A stretch of DNA of 9,870 nt from JBOFCO01 sp051646105 (GCA_051646105.1 JBOFCO010000221.1:1-9870); one strand, 5' to 3'; shown: positions 1 to 6,744, counted from the stretch's first letter. Notes: generated by a model from the sequence alone, not told the origin. Numbers and translations are program-made.

Positions 1-565
1 CGGCTGGCGGGAACGGGTCGTCGGCCTGAAAGACGGCAAGATGGCCTTCGGCCTGTCGGACCCGCTGCCATATGCCGATCCGGATGGACGCTTCGGCGGC
101 GATCCGCCCGGCACATTCATCGAAATCTGCCCGCTCGCAGTATTGTATGCAAAAGAGCTGGCGGGCCGCCTGGATCGGCATGGCGGGCTCGCCTTGTTGG
201 TCGACTATGGCGGATGGCGGTCACGCGGGGATACGCTTCAAGCCATGCGCGGCCATGCCTTTGCCGATCCGCTGGCCGAACCGGGGCTGGCCGACCTGAC
301 CGCGCATGTCGACTTCGAAGCGCTGGCCGATGCAGCCGCTCCGCTGTGTCACAGCTATGCCGAGCAGGGGGCGTTTCTTATGGCGCTCGGAATGGGAACA
401 AGGGCCGAACGGCTTGCTTCACGGCTGAGCGGTGCCCGGCTGGAAAATCACCTGTCTGCATATCGCCGCTTGACCGACCCGTCCGAAATGGGTTCGTTGT
501 TCAAAGTGCTGGGGCTCTGCCGTCCCGGCGACCCTCCCCCGCCCGGCTTCCCGCATGACACTTGA
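1..565 (+). CDS. MidA/NDUFAF7-type SAM-dependent methyltransferase, C-terminal part
   Basis: The reading frame is open from base 2 to a TGA at 563-565, so about 187 C-terminal residues are present and the start lies outside the window. Visible blocks are WRERVVGL, LSDPLP, FIEICPLA, a hydrophobic strand ending LALLVDYG, GDTLQAMRGH, FADPLAEPG and DLTAHVDF. These are typical of the COG1565 / Methyltransf_28 (DUF185) family, whose mitochondrial member NDUFAF7 methylates an arginine of complex I subunit NDUFS2. The N-terminal SAM-binding glycine motif is not in the window. The bacterial target is not shown by the sequence; a role in complex I assembly is inference. The gene overlaps pgeF by 11 bases in another frame, so the two are very probably co-transcribed. 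In related genomes lgt commonly precedes this pair. Confidence 0.9.
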   Translation, partial: GWRERVVGLKDGKMAFGLSDPLPYADPDGRFGGDPPGTFIEICPLAVLYAKELAGRLDRHGGLALLVDYGGWRSRGDTLQAMRGHAFADPLAEPGLADLTAHVDFEALADAAAPLCHSYAEQGAFLMALGMGTRAERLASRLSGARLENHLSAYRRLTDPSEMGSLFKVLGLCRPGDPPPPGFPHDT

Positions 566-1310
566 AATTCACATCGCCCCCGCTCTGTCGCCCGTGCGCC
601 ACGGCTTTTTCACCCGCAAGGGCGGTGCGTCTTCGGGTGTGTTCCGGGGACTGAACTGTGGATACGGCTCGACCGATCAGGCGGAGGTCGTGGCGATCAA
701 TCGAGAGAGAGTCGCCGATGCCATGGGCGTACCCGCTTCCGCCATGGCCACGGTGCATCAGGTGCATTCCGCGGATGTGGTCACGCTGGATGCCCCGCCA
801 GAGGGTCGCGTCACGGCCGATGCCATGGTGACACGCCGCCCGGGCGTCGCCCTGGCAGTGCTGACGGCGGACTGCCAGCCGGTGCTTTTCGCCGATGCGC
901 AGGCCGGGGTCATCGGCGCGGCCCATGCCGGGTGGCGCGGCGCGCTTGACGGTGTGCTGGAAGCAACAATAGAGGCGATGGAGCGTCTAGGTGCGCGGCG
1001 TTCGACGATCACCGCCGTGATCGGTCCCTGCATCAGCCAGCCCGCCTATGAGGTCGGCCCCGAATTCGTCAACCGGTTTACCGATGAGAATCCGGACTAT
1101 GGCCGGTTTTTTTCCGGCGGTAACGGCGACCGTGCGCTGTTCGACCTGCCCGCCTTTGGTCTGCACCGGCTGCGCTCTGCTGGCGTGGGCCATGCCGAAT
1201 GGCTGCGACACTGCACCTATTCCGATCCGGACCGGTATTTTTCCTATCGGCGCTCTGTTCATCAGGCCGAAGCGGATTACGGGCGACTCATTTCCGTGAT
1301 CCGGCTTTAG
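555..1310 (+). CDS. pgeF: Peptidoglycan editing factor PgeF (laccase-domain multicopper/purine nucleoside enzyme)
   Basis: This 251-residue protein has the full length of the YfiH/PgeF family (Cu-oxidase_4, DUF152). Seen motifs in order: HGFFTRKGG near residue 16, VHQVHSADV at 67-75, LTADCQPV at 103-110, AAHAGWRG at 122-129, IGPCISQPAYEVG at 156-168, and the C-terminal SDPDRYFSYRR. His71, Cys107 and His124 match the family's metal/substrate site. Family members edit muropeptide composition by removing wrongly incorporated residues in E. coli, and purified homologues act on purine nucleosides; they were formerly called polyphenol oxidases. The ATG at 555 lies 11 bases inside the end of the upstream methyltransferase gene and has no clear ribosome binding site, so translational coupling is likely. 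No terminator with a T-run is seen after the TAG. Confidence 0.95.
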   Translation: MTLEIHIAPALSPVRHGFFTRKGGASSGVFRGLNCGYGSTDQAEVVAINRERVADAMGVPASAMATVHQVHSADVVTLDAPPEGRVTADAMVTRRPGVALAVLTADCQPVLFADAQAGVIGAAHAGWRGALDGVLEATIEAMERLGARRSTITAVIGPCISQPAYEVGPEFVNRFTDENPDYGRFFSGGNGDRALFDLPAFGLHRLRSAGVGHAEWLRHCTYSDPDRYFSYRRSVHQAEADYGRLISVIRL

Positions 1311-1574
1311 CGATCGCAACCCCTGCCTCGGCCGCGAATGGTCCAGACTCACCAATCACGAAACAATCCCGGTCAGAACGCTGACATTCACCACGCTTTT
1401 CTTTGGGAATCGGATTTTTCGGGGCAGGTCCCCGGCGGCAATGCGGCCTTGACTGGCAGGTCGATGAAAAGATGCCCCGCAAGATTCATCCTTGTGCCAC
1501 GGCCCCGCCGCATTGCGCCGCGATAAAGGGTTCAACGAAGCGGTGACCGCCGCCCGCGATTGTGGAGAAGCCCG
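1311..1574. other. Intergenic stretch after pgeF, no gene recognised
   Basis: There are about 260 bases between pgeF and the small ORF. I find no convincing coding frame in it. Two short inverted repeats are visible: GTCAG-AACG-CTGAC at 1372-1385 and CGGGG-CAGGT-CCCCG at 1420-1434. The second has a T-run on its 5' side rather than its 3' side, so it is not a normal intrinsic terminator for pgeF. A TTGACT at 1449-1454 resembles a -35 box, but no good -10 lies 16-18 bases downstream. The segment could be the leader of the downstream genes or an undetected RNA; nothing decides it. Confidence 0.5.
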
Positions 1575-1730
1575 ATGAAAACGCAGAACCGCTGGATCAA
1601 GACCTGGTGCCCCGCCAATGCCCTTTCGGGAGCCGAAGCAGCACGGGCCAAGCTTGGCCATCGTCCCGCGCCGCAACTTGGCTTTGCCTCCCGTCCGCTG
1701 CTGCGGGCCGGACACAGCGTCGCGGCCTGA
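1575..1730 (+). CDS. Possible small protein of 51 residues, unrecognised
   Basis: An ATG at 1575 is preceded by GGAGAAG (GGAG at 1564-1567, 7 bases before the ATG), the best ribosome binding site in this gap. The frame runs 51 codons to TGA at 1728-1730. It begins MKTQNRWIKTWC and continues with a basic, Ala/Leu/Arg-rich region. About two thirds of its third codon positions are G or C, compatible with coding in this genome but not proof. The product is basic and has no signal peptide, membrane segment or known motif that I recognise. It ends 82 bases before the Hint-domain gene on the same strand and could share its transcript. An overlapping GTG-started frame from 1562 is longer, but its composition looks less natural. 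Confidence 0.4.
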   Translation: MKTQNRWIKTWCPANALSGAEAARAKLGHRPAPQLGFASRPLLRAGHSVAA

Positions 1731-1812
1731 CAGACAGACATCCGGCCTTCTGGCCATTTAACGATCGACCCTCGTGCGCCTGGGTGCACAGGATTTCCCG
1801 AAAGGCCGAAGA

Positions 1813-2610
1813 ATGAACTATTCCAACCGCGCCGGGCTTGGTTCCCTTCCGACGCGCCGTGCCCCGCTGCCCCCGCGCCGCGCCGACGACGCCAAGCCTG
1901 CACCGATCCAGCGCGCGACGCCGCTGATGCGGCGCTACGAAATCGCCTGCATCGCTGCCTCGGGTGCGGATATCCGGATTGAACGCATCGCTCCCGCGAT
2001 CCCCTTTTTCGAAACCGCCTTTTCCGCCTTTGCCCGCGGCACGCTGATTGCCACCCCCGAAGGCAACCCCGCGATCGAGGATCTGGAACCCGGCATGATG
2101 GCGCTGGATGAAAACGGCCGCTCTGACACGATTTCCTGGATCGGCTCGATGACACTTTATCCGCCGAAGGAACCGCCAGCCCACGAAGGGGCCGGGCTGA
2201 CAAGATTTACTTCGGATGCTCTGGGTATGGGCCGACCGATGCCCGACCTGATCCTTGGTCCCGGCGCAAGGATTCTGCACCGCGATGCGCGCTGCCGTGA
2301 ACTGGTCGGAAACGACCGCGCACTCGTCCCGGCGCGCAGCCTTGCTGACGGATCGGGGATCGTCGCGCTATCACCGCTGATGCCGGTCAGCGTCTATCAC
2401 CTGATGTGCGCGGGCGGTCACCGTGTTCTGCGTGCCAACGGGGTAGAAGTTGAAAGCTTTCACCCCGGCACCGGGCTGGACACAATGATCGAGCCGGAAC
2501 TGCTGACACTGTTCATGGCGCTGTTCCCGAACATCGACCGGGAACGCGGATTTGGCCTGATGGCCCTGCCCCGCCTGACGCGGAGCGAGGCGGAAAGCCT
2601 GCTGGGATAA
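1813..2610 (+). CDS. Hint-domain protein (Hint_2 type) lacking the self-processing cysteine
   Basis: A protein of 265 residues. The ATG at 1813 has AAGG at 1802-1805, 7 bases upstream; an in-frame GTG at 1774 would add 13 residues but has no better site. Residues 1-60 are basic and proline-rich. The Hint_2-like domain starts near residue 70: FSAFARGTLIATP (70-82), AIEDLEPG (87-94), ISWIGS (107-112), DLILGPGARILH (145-156), VYHLMCAGGHRVLRANGVEVES (194-215, shown in part) and FHPG. Canonical members begin C-F-x-x-G-T; here the aligned residue is Ala72, and no C-terminal His-Asn splice end is visible, so protein splicing or autocleavage is not expected. Similar Cys-less proteins are, as I recall, common in Rhodobacterales. 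Function unknown. It ends 19 bases from the convergent regulator gene. Confidence 0.85.
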   Translation: MNYSNRAGLGSLPTRRAPLPPRRADDAKPAPIQRATPLMRRYEIACIAASGADIRIERIAPAIPFFETAFSAFARGTLIATPEGNPAIEDLEPGMMALDENGRSDTISWIGSMTLYPPKEPPAHEGAGLTRFTSDALGMGRPMPDLILGPGARILHRDARCRELVGNDRALVPARSLADGSGIVALSPLMPVSVYHLMCAGGHRVLRANGVEVESFHPGTGLDTMIEPELLTLFMALFPNIDRERGFGLMALPRLTRSEAESLLG

Positions 2611-2629
2611 AACATCCCGAACGACGACA

Positions 2630-3130
2630 TCAGGGGGCGCGGTTCAGCCGCGCCTCAAGCACATCGAAGGGTACACCCGGCTGATCCTTGGCGCAGCGGA
2701 TGACAAGGCTGGTCTTGACCGATGCGACATTTGCGGCGGCTGTCAGTTCCTCGGTCAGGAATCGCTGGAAGGTGGACAGATCCGGCGCCACGCATTTCAG
2801 GATAAAGTCGATCTCTCCGTTCAGCATGTGGCATTCACGCACAAGCGACCAGTCCCGGCAGCGCTGCTCAAAGGCGGAAAGGTCGGCCTCGGCCTGACTG
2901 TGCAGCCGGACCATCGCGAAAACCTGTACCTCGAACCCCATTTCACGGGGATCGATGTCGGCATGGTAGCCGCGGATATAACCCGCTTCCTCCAGCGTGC
3001 GCACCCGCCGCAGGCAGGGTGGCGCGGATATACCGACGCGGCTGGCCAGTTCCACGTTGGTCATCCGACCGTCGGCCTGAAGCTCGGCCAGAATCTTTCG
3101 GTCGATCGGATCAAGTTTTGATCCCAGCAT
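2630..3130 (-). CDS. Lrp/AsnC-family transcriptional regulator
   Basis: A protein of 166 residues, the normal length for the family. It starts MLGSKLDPIDRKIL, followed by the winged helix-turn-helix (about 22-46, with ELASRVGIS and CLRRVRTLEEAGYI) and a C-terminal RAM/ligand-binding domain with GEIDFILK at 105-112, the family's G-x-x-D signature. Members respond to amino acids or other small molecules and bind DNA as dimers or higher oligomers. I chose the ATG ending at 3130 because a GGGGG tract lies 7 bases upstream and the residue count before LDPIDRK fits Lrp. Upstream in-frame starts (3148, 3166, 3181) have poorer or badly spaced sites. A perfect TATAAT at 3147-3152 (minus strand) sits inside those longer versions. 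It diverges from trxB; the palindrome between them suggests autoregulation. Confidence 0.92.
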   Translation of the reverse strand: MLGSKLDPIDRKILAELQADGRMTNVELASRVGISAPPCLRRVRTLEEAGYIRGYHADIDPREMGFEVQVFAMVRLHSQAEADLSAFEQRCRDWSLVRECHMLNGEIDFILKCVAPDLSTFQRFLTEELTAAANVASVKTSLVIRCAKDQPGVPFDVLEARLNRAP

Positions 3131-3200
3131 CGTCAGACCCCCGGTCATTATATTGTCGCTTTGCATTCCTTTACGACGCATGGCCCCTCTGCGCAATAAT

Positions 3201-3218
3201 ATTTCACAAATGCGAAAT
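3201..3218. promoter_or_regulatory. 18-bp palindrome, candidate Lrp/AsnC operator
   Basis: The bases read ATTTCACA-AA-TGCGAAAT, two 8-base half-sites with one mismatch, in an AT-rich patch of an otherwise GC-rich intergenic region. It lies between the divergent regulator and trxB genes, 71 bases from the regulator start and 100 from trxB. Lrp/AsnC proteins bind such interrupted palindromes and usually control their own gene; the assignment to this regulator is inference. A TTGGCA (3222-3227, minus strand) and TATTAT (3196-3201, minus strand) flank it with a rather long 20-base spacer and could form a promoter that the palindrome overlaps. Confidence 0.5.
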
Positions 3219-3257
3219 TAATGCCAAGCAGTTGAACCGCTGCCTGCGCAGGGGCCC

Positions 3258-3286
3258 TTCCAGCCCGCGCGGCGACCGCCTATATC
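3258..3286 (+). promoter_or_regulatory. Candidate trxB promoter
   Basis: TATATC at 3281-3286 is a good -10 match for a housekeeping sigma factor; TTCCAG at 3258-3263 is a weak -35 with a 17-base spacer. The start point would fall about 25 bases before the trxB ATG. Confidence 0.35.
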
Positions 3287-3317
3287 GGGGGCCGGAAACC
3301 GTGCGCCGGGGGGCAAG

Positions 3318-4256
3318 ATGGCTGACGCCAAGCATACCAGACTTCTGATCATTGGCTCTGGCCCGGCGGGCTATACCGCCGCTGTCTATGCCGCCCGCGC
3401 CATGCTGAACCCGATTCTTGTCCAGGGTATCCAGCCGGGGGGGCAACTGACCATCACGACAGAGGTGGAAAACTGGCCGGGCGACAAGACCGTGCAGGGG
3501 CCCGACCTGATGGTGCGGATGGAAGAACATGCGCGCGAGATGGGGGCAGAGGTTATCTCTGACTACATCTCGTCGCTCGACCTGTCGAAACGGCCTTTCA
3601 CCGCGAAAGGCGACGGCGGCACAACATATACCGCCGATGCGGTGATCCTTGCGACCGGCGCGCAGGCGAAATGGCTTGGCCTGCCGTCAGAGGAGAAATT
3701 CAAGGGATTCGGCGTTTCGGCCTGCGCGACCTGCGACGGCTTCTTCTATCGTGGGGCGGAAGTGGTGGTGATCGGCGGCGGCAATACGGCGGTCGAGGAA
3801 GCACTGTTCCTGACCAACTTTGCCGCGAAGGTCACCCTGATCCACCGCCGCGATTCCTTGCGCGCCGAAAAGATCATGCAGGACCGGCTGTTCAAACACC
3901 CGAAAATTTCCGTGATGTGGAATCACGAGGTGATCGAGGTTCTGGGGACTGAGACCCCGCTGGGGGTGACAGCCGTGCGCGCCCGCAATGTGCAGACGGG
4001 GGAAACCACCGATGTCCCCTGCACCGGCTTCTTCGTTGCCATCGGTCATGCCCCGGCATCCGAACTGGTCAAGGATCAGCTTGAGCTGCACAACGGAGGC
4101 TATGTGAAGGTAGAGCCCGGATCGACCCGCACGTCGGTCCCCGGTGTCTTCGCTGCTGGCGACCTGACCGACCACATTTACAGGCAGGCTGTGACCAGTG
4201 CGGGCATGGGTTGTATGGCCGCGCTGGACGCAGAGAAGTTTCTGGCCGGGCATTGA
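3318..4256 (+). CDS. trxB: Thioredoxin-disulfide reductase (TrxB)
   Basis: This 312-residue flavoprotein has the usual length of low-molecular-weight bacterial thioredoxin reductases. It passes electrons from NADPH through FAD and a redox-active disulfide to thioredoxin in the cytoplasm. Visible elements: FAD-binding GSGPAG at 13-18, the GGQL/ENWPG region near 41-54, ATGA near 112-115, the redox pair Cys136-Ala-Thr-Cys139 followed by Asp140, the NADPH-binding GGGNTAVEEA at 153-162, HRRDSLRA at 176-183, and the C-terminal FAD motif GVFAAGD at 276-282 followed by RQAVTSAGMGCMAA. All key residues are present, so it should be active. The ATG at 3318 follows a GGGGGG tract by about 5 bases. The divergent Lrp/AsnC gene may influence it. 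Confidence 0.97.
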   Translation: MADAKHTRLLIIGSGPAGYTAAVYAARAMLNPILVQGIQPGGQLTITTEVENWPGDKTVQGPDLMVRMEEHAREMGAEVISDYISSLDLSKRPFTAKGDGGTTYTADAVILATGAQAKWLGLPSEEKFKGFGVSACATCDGFFYRGAEVVVIGGGNTAVEEALFLTNFAAKVTLIHRRDSLRAEKIMQDRLFKHPKISVMWNHEVIEVLGTETPLGVTAVRARNVQTGETTDVPCTGFFVAIGHAPASELVKDQLELHNGGYVKVEPGSTRTSVPGVFAAGDLTDHIYRQAVTSAGMGCMAALDAEKFLAGH

Positions 4257-4281
4257 TGTCGCGCTTCGTGGGACAGGCGAG

Positions 4282-4322
4282 TTGTAACAATCCTGCCACC
4301 CATTGTGGAACAATCTTCCACA
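4282..4322. repeat. Two tandem ~20-bp repeats upstream of sat-cysC, candidate operator pair
   Basis: Copy 1 (4282-4299) reads TTGT-AACAATC-CTGCCAC; copy 2 (4303-4321) reads TTGT-GG-AACAATC-TTCCAC. They begin 21 bases apart, about two helical turns, so a dimer or tetramer could bind both on one face. Copy 2 also forms a perfect inverted repeat, TGTGGAA-CAATC-TTCCACA (4304-4322). A partial third copy of the right half, AATTCTGCCACA at 4382-4393, matches copy 1 at 10 of 12 bases and lies in the candidate promoter. No regulator is identified; a sulfur-responsive factor acting on sat-cysC is inference. Confidence 0.5.
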
Positions 4323-4340
4323 CTCATGCTGCAATGCGGC

Positions 4341-4365
4341 ATTTTCACCCCATTTCGGGGAAAAT
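4341..4365 (+). terminator. Imperfect hairpin after trxB, possible terminator
   Basis: ATTTT-CA-CCCC-ATTTC-GGGG-AAAAT forms a 4-bp GC stem and a 5-bp AT stem with a two-base bulge. A short TTTT follows 8 bases later. It lies 85 bases after the trxB stop, so it could end that transcript, but the symmetric AT arms could equally be a protein-binding site in the sat-cysC control region. Confidence 0.3.
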
Positions 4366-4378
4366 ATCCTGCTTTTGC

Positions 4379-4406
4379 TTGAATTCTGCCACAAAGCCTG
4401 TCTAAA
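4379..4406 (+). promoter_or_regulatory. Candidate sat-cysC promoter
   Basis: TTGAAT (4379-4384) and TCTAAA (4401-4406) are separated by 16 bases, each matching 4 of 6 consensus positions. The partial third repeat (4382-4393) overlaps the -35 and spacer, which would suit control by a bound protein. The leader would be about 50 bases. Confidence 0.4.
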
Positions 4407-4419
4407 GCCCGCCGCGAAG

Positions 4420-4435
4420 GGTGCCCTTCGGCACC
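4420..4435 (+). promoter_or_regulatory. Perfect hairpin in the sat-cysC leader
   Basis: GGTGCC-CTTC-GGCACC gives a 6-bp perfect stem with a 4-base loop, about 30 bases before the ATG and just upstream of the GAGG ribosome binding site at 4452-4455. No T-run follows, so it is not a terminator; it may stabilise the mRNA. It does not match a riboswitch that I recognise. Confidence 0.45.
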
Positions 4436-4465
4436 TCCCCCCTTCCAAACCGAGGCCCTGTGACA

Positions 4466-6172
4466 ATGTCGATGCCGAACATGGTTCCGATCCCGGAACT
4501 TTACGTCTCTTACGATTCCGCCCAGAAACTCAAGGTTGAGGCGGGCAACCTGCAATCCTGGGATCTGACCGCACGTCAGGTCTGCGATCTGGAATTGCTG
4601 ATGAACGGCGGCTTCAACCCGCTCAAGGGCTTCCTGTCCGAAAAAGACTACGACGGCGTGGTTGAAAACATGCGTATGGCCGACGGCACGCTATGGCCGA
4701 TGCCGATCACGCTGGACGTGAAAGAGGACTTCGCCGACAAGATCGAGGTGGGCCAGGACATCGCGCTCCGCGATGCCGAGGGCGTGATCCTTGCCATCAT
4801 GTCCGTCACCGACAAATGGGTGCCGAACAAGCAGCGCGAAGCCGAAAAGGTCTTCGGTGCCGACGATCTGGCACATCCGGCCGTCAACTACCTGCACAAT
4901 GTCGCAGGCAAGGTCTATCTGGGTGGCCCGATCACCGGCATCCAGCAGCCGGTGCATTACGATTTCCGCGCCCGCCGCGACACGCCGAACGAACTGCGCG
5001 CCTATTTCCGCAAACTGGGCTGGGCCAAGGTTGTCGCCTTCCAGACCCGCAACCCGCTGCACCGCGCGCACCAGGAACTGACGTTCCGCGCCGCCAAGGA
5101 AGCGCAGGCCAACCTGCTGATCCACCCGGTTGTCGGCATGACGAAACCCGGAGACGTGGATCACTTCACCCGCGTCCGCTGCTATGAGGCGGTGCTGGAC
5201 AAATATCCGGCATCCACGACCCACATGTCGCTGCTGAACCTTGCCATGCGCATGGCCGGCCCGCGCGAAGCCGTCTGGCACGGGCTGATCCGCCGCAACC
5301 ACGGCGTGACGCATTTCATCGTCGGCCGCGATCATGCCGGGCCCGGCAAGAACAGCCAGGGCAAGGATTTCTACGGCCCCTATGACGCGCAGGATCTGTT
5401 CAAGGAACACGAAGCCGAAATCGGCGTGACCATGGTCGACTTCAAGCACATGGTCTATGTGCAGGAAAAGGCGCAGTATTTCCCGGCGAACGAAGTACCG
5501 GAAGGCTGCACGGTTCTGGATATTTCCGGCACCGAACTGCGTCGCCGCCTGCGCGAAGGGCTGGACATTCCGGAATGGTTCTCTTTCCCGGAAGTGGTCA
5601 CGCAGCTTCGTCGCACTTCCCCGCCGCGTGACAAGCAGGGTTTCACCGTGTTCTTCACCGGCCTTTCCGGTTCCGGCAAGTCGACCATCGCCAACGCGCT
5701 GATGGTCAAGCTGATGGAAATGGGCGGCCGTCCCGTCACGCTGCTTGACGGCGATGTCGTGCGCAAACACCTGTCGTCTGAACTTGGCTTCTCCAAGGAA
5801 CACCGCGACATCAACATCAAGCGTATCGGCTATGTCGCGTCGGAAATCACCAAGAACGCCGGGATCGCGATCTGCGCCCCGATCGCACCCTACACCGCCA
5901 CCCGCCGCGCCGTGCGCGAGATGATCGAGGCCTACGGCGCCTTTATCGAGGTGCATGTCGCCACGTCGGTCGACGAATGCGAACGCCGCGACCGCAAGGG
6001 TCTGTACAAGCTGGCCCGCGAAGGCAAGATCAAGGAATTCACCGGGATTTCCGATCCCTACGAGGTTCCCGAAAAGGCCGAGCTGGTGATCGATACCGAA
6101 GGCACCGATGTCGATGCCTGCGCGCATCAGGTGGTTCTGAAGCTGGAATCGATGGGCCTGATCAAAGCCTGA
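4466..6172 (+). CDS. Bifunctional sulfate adenylyltransferase / adenylylsulfate kinase
   Basis: A fusion of 568 residues (Sat-CysC type). The N-terminal half (about 1-385) is a homomeric ATP sulfurylase, making APS from ATP and sulfate: QTRNPLHRAH at 193-202, HPVVGMTKPGD at 220-230, GRDHAGPG at 287-294, SGTELRRRLREG at 354-365. The C-terminal part (about 390-568) is APS kinase, making PAPS: P-loop GLSGSGKST at 399-407, DGD at 428-430, LGFSKEHRDIN at 440-450 and KGLY at 511-514. The P-loop is intact, unlike fungal sulfurylases whose kinase-like domain is only allosteric, so both activities are expected. The ATG at 4466 has GAGG 10 bases upstream; ATGs at 4472 and 4481 are less well placed. This gene supplies PAPS for assimilation; no other sulfate genes are in the window. 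Confidence 0.96.
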   Translation: MSMPNMVPIPELYVSYDSAQKLKVEAGNLQSWDLTARQVCDLELLMNGGFNPLKGFLSEKDYDGVVENMRMADGTLWPMPITLDVKEDFADKIEVGQDIALRDAEGVILAIMSVTDKWVPNKQREAEKVFGADDLAHPAVNYLHNVAGKVYLGGPITGIQQPVHYDFRARRDTPNELRAYFRKLGWAKVVAFQTRNPLHRAHQELTFRAAKEAQANLLIHPVVGMTKPGDVDHFTRVRCYEAVLDKYPASTTHMSLLNLAMRMAGPREAVWHGLIRRNHGVTHFIVGRDHAGPGKNSQGKDFYGPYDAQDLFKEHEAEIGVTMVDFKHMVYVQEKAQYFPANEVPEGCTVLDISGTELRRRLREGLDIPEWFSFPEVVTQLRRTSPPRDKQGFTVFFTGLSGSGKSTIANALMVKLMEMGGRPVTLLDGDVVRKHLSSELGFSKEHRDINIKRIGYVASEITKNAGIAICAPIAPYTATRRAVREMIEAYGAFIEVHVATSVDECERRDRKGLYKLAREGKIKEFTGISDPYEVPEKAELVIDTEGTDVDACAHQVVLKLESMGLIKA

Positions 6173-6186
6173 TCCGGCGCTCTACC

Positions 6187-6225
6187 AAAAAAGACGCCGT
6201 TCCGGGATGACCGGGGCGGCGTCTT
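6187..6225. terminator. Strong bidirectional intrinsic terminator between sat-cysC and the cytochrome b561 gene
   Basis: The arms AAGACGCCG (6191-6199) and CGGCGTCTT (6217-6225) are perfect complements, continued inward by two G-T wobble positions and CCGG/CCGG around a 5-base loop, a stem of about 15 pairs. Six A at 6187-6192 become a TTTTTT run on the minus strand, a canonical end for the minus-strand cytochrome gene, whose stop is about 40 bases away. On the plus strand the stem is followed by TTGCATTT, a weaker T-tract that would end sat-cysC. Confidence 0.85.
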
Positions 6226-6264
6226 GCATTTGGTGCCGTTTCTGACCGTCCTTGCGAACGCTGC

Positions 6265-6744
6265 CTATTCCGGCCGCATCATCCGTGTCAGCAGTCCGTC
6301 CTTCAGCACATAATGGTGGAACAGCGCGACCACAGCATGACCAAGCGCAAGGGCGAACAGGACCGTTCCGGCAATTTCATGGAATTCCGCCATGGTCTTC
6401 ATCCCCTGATACCAGACCAGCGCCCCGCCAAACGGCACGGCAATCATCAGCGCGTAAAGCGCCAGGTGTCCCCAATGCGCAGCCCGGACCGCCAATGAGC
6501 CCGGTTGTCCCGGTGCCGGGGGTGCCCCGCGCACAAGCCGCACAGCAAGCCGCAAAAGGACCAACAGAAGAACGGCGATCCCGATCCAGACATGCAGGTT
6601 GCCGGATGCACCTTCATAGCCGGTCTGCCCGGCACGCAGCGCCTGACTGGCCATATCACCCAGAAACCAGTTGCCAAGGATCAGCAAGGCCACCAGCCAG
6701 TGCAGCCCGATCTGCAGGCCCGAATATCCCGTACGCTCCGTCAT
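6265..6744 (-). CDS. Cytochrome b561 family membrane protein
   Basis: A protein of 159 residues with four predicted membrane helices (about 13-30, 50-70, 91-110, 124-145). Histidines at 15 (LHWLVALL), 51 (NLHVWIG), 122 (FHEIAG), 136 (LGHAVVA) and 143-144 (FHHYVLKDG) fit the diheme CybB/b561 pattern (Ni_hydr_CYTB / COG3038), including the typical C-terminal HHxxxKDGLLxRM. Family members carry electrons in the inner membrane; E. coli CybB oxidises superoxide to reduce ubiquinone. The substrate here is not shown. The ATG ending at 6744 has a GGGGG tract 7-8 bases upstream; a longer version starting near 6885 would cover a likely terminator and add an atypical tail. It is followed by the strong terminator at 6187-6225 and has its own candidate promoter, so it is probably separate from the hsp20 operon. 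Confidence 0.92.
   Translation of the reverse strand: MTERTGYSGLQIGLHWLVALLILGNWFLGDMASQALRAGQTGYEGASGNLHVWIGIAVLLLVLLRLAVRLVRGAPPAPGQPGSLAVRAAHWGHLALYALMIAVPFGGALVWYQGMKTMAEFHEIAGTVLFALALGHAVVALFHHYVLKDGLLTRMMRPE

Noticed and set aside
1420..1434. CGGGG-CAGGT-CCCCG as a terminator for pgeF.
   Set aside because: The T-run precedes the stem on the plus strand and gives an A-run after it on the minus strand, so it does not form an intrinsic terminator either way.
1597..2280. A 227-codon minus-strand frame opposite the small ORF and Hint gene.
   Set aside because: It covers a well-supported Hint domain on the other strand and yields a Gly/Arg-rich product typical of shadow frames.
1813..2610. 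The Hint protein as an active intein or a toxin-releasing module.
   Set aside because: The nucleophile position is Ala, there is no splice-type C-terminal end and no interrupted host protein or toxin domain is attached.
4420..4435. The sat-cysC leader hairpin as part of a SAM or SAH riboswitch.
   Set aside because: It is a lone 6-bp stem in a leader of about 50 bases; no pseudoknot or conserved core of a known sulfur-metabolite riboswitch is visible.
3687..4466. A 259-codon minus-strand open frame across trxB and its downstream gap.
   Set aside because: It overlaps an intact trxB gene, shows no motif and crosses the repeats and hairpins of the sat-cysC control region.
4691..6127. A 478-codon open frame on the minus strand inside sat-cysC.
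   Set aside because: It is the mirror of a high-GC coding region. The plus-strand frame has every motif of ATP sulfurylase and APS kinase, while the minus frame has no recognisable domain.
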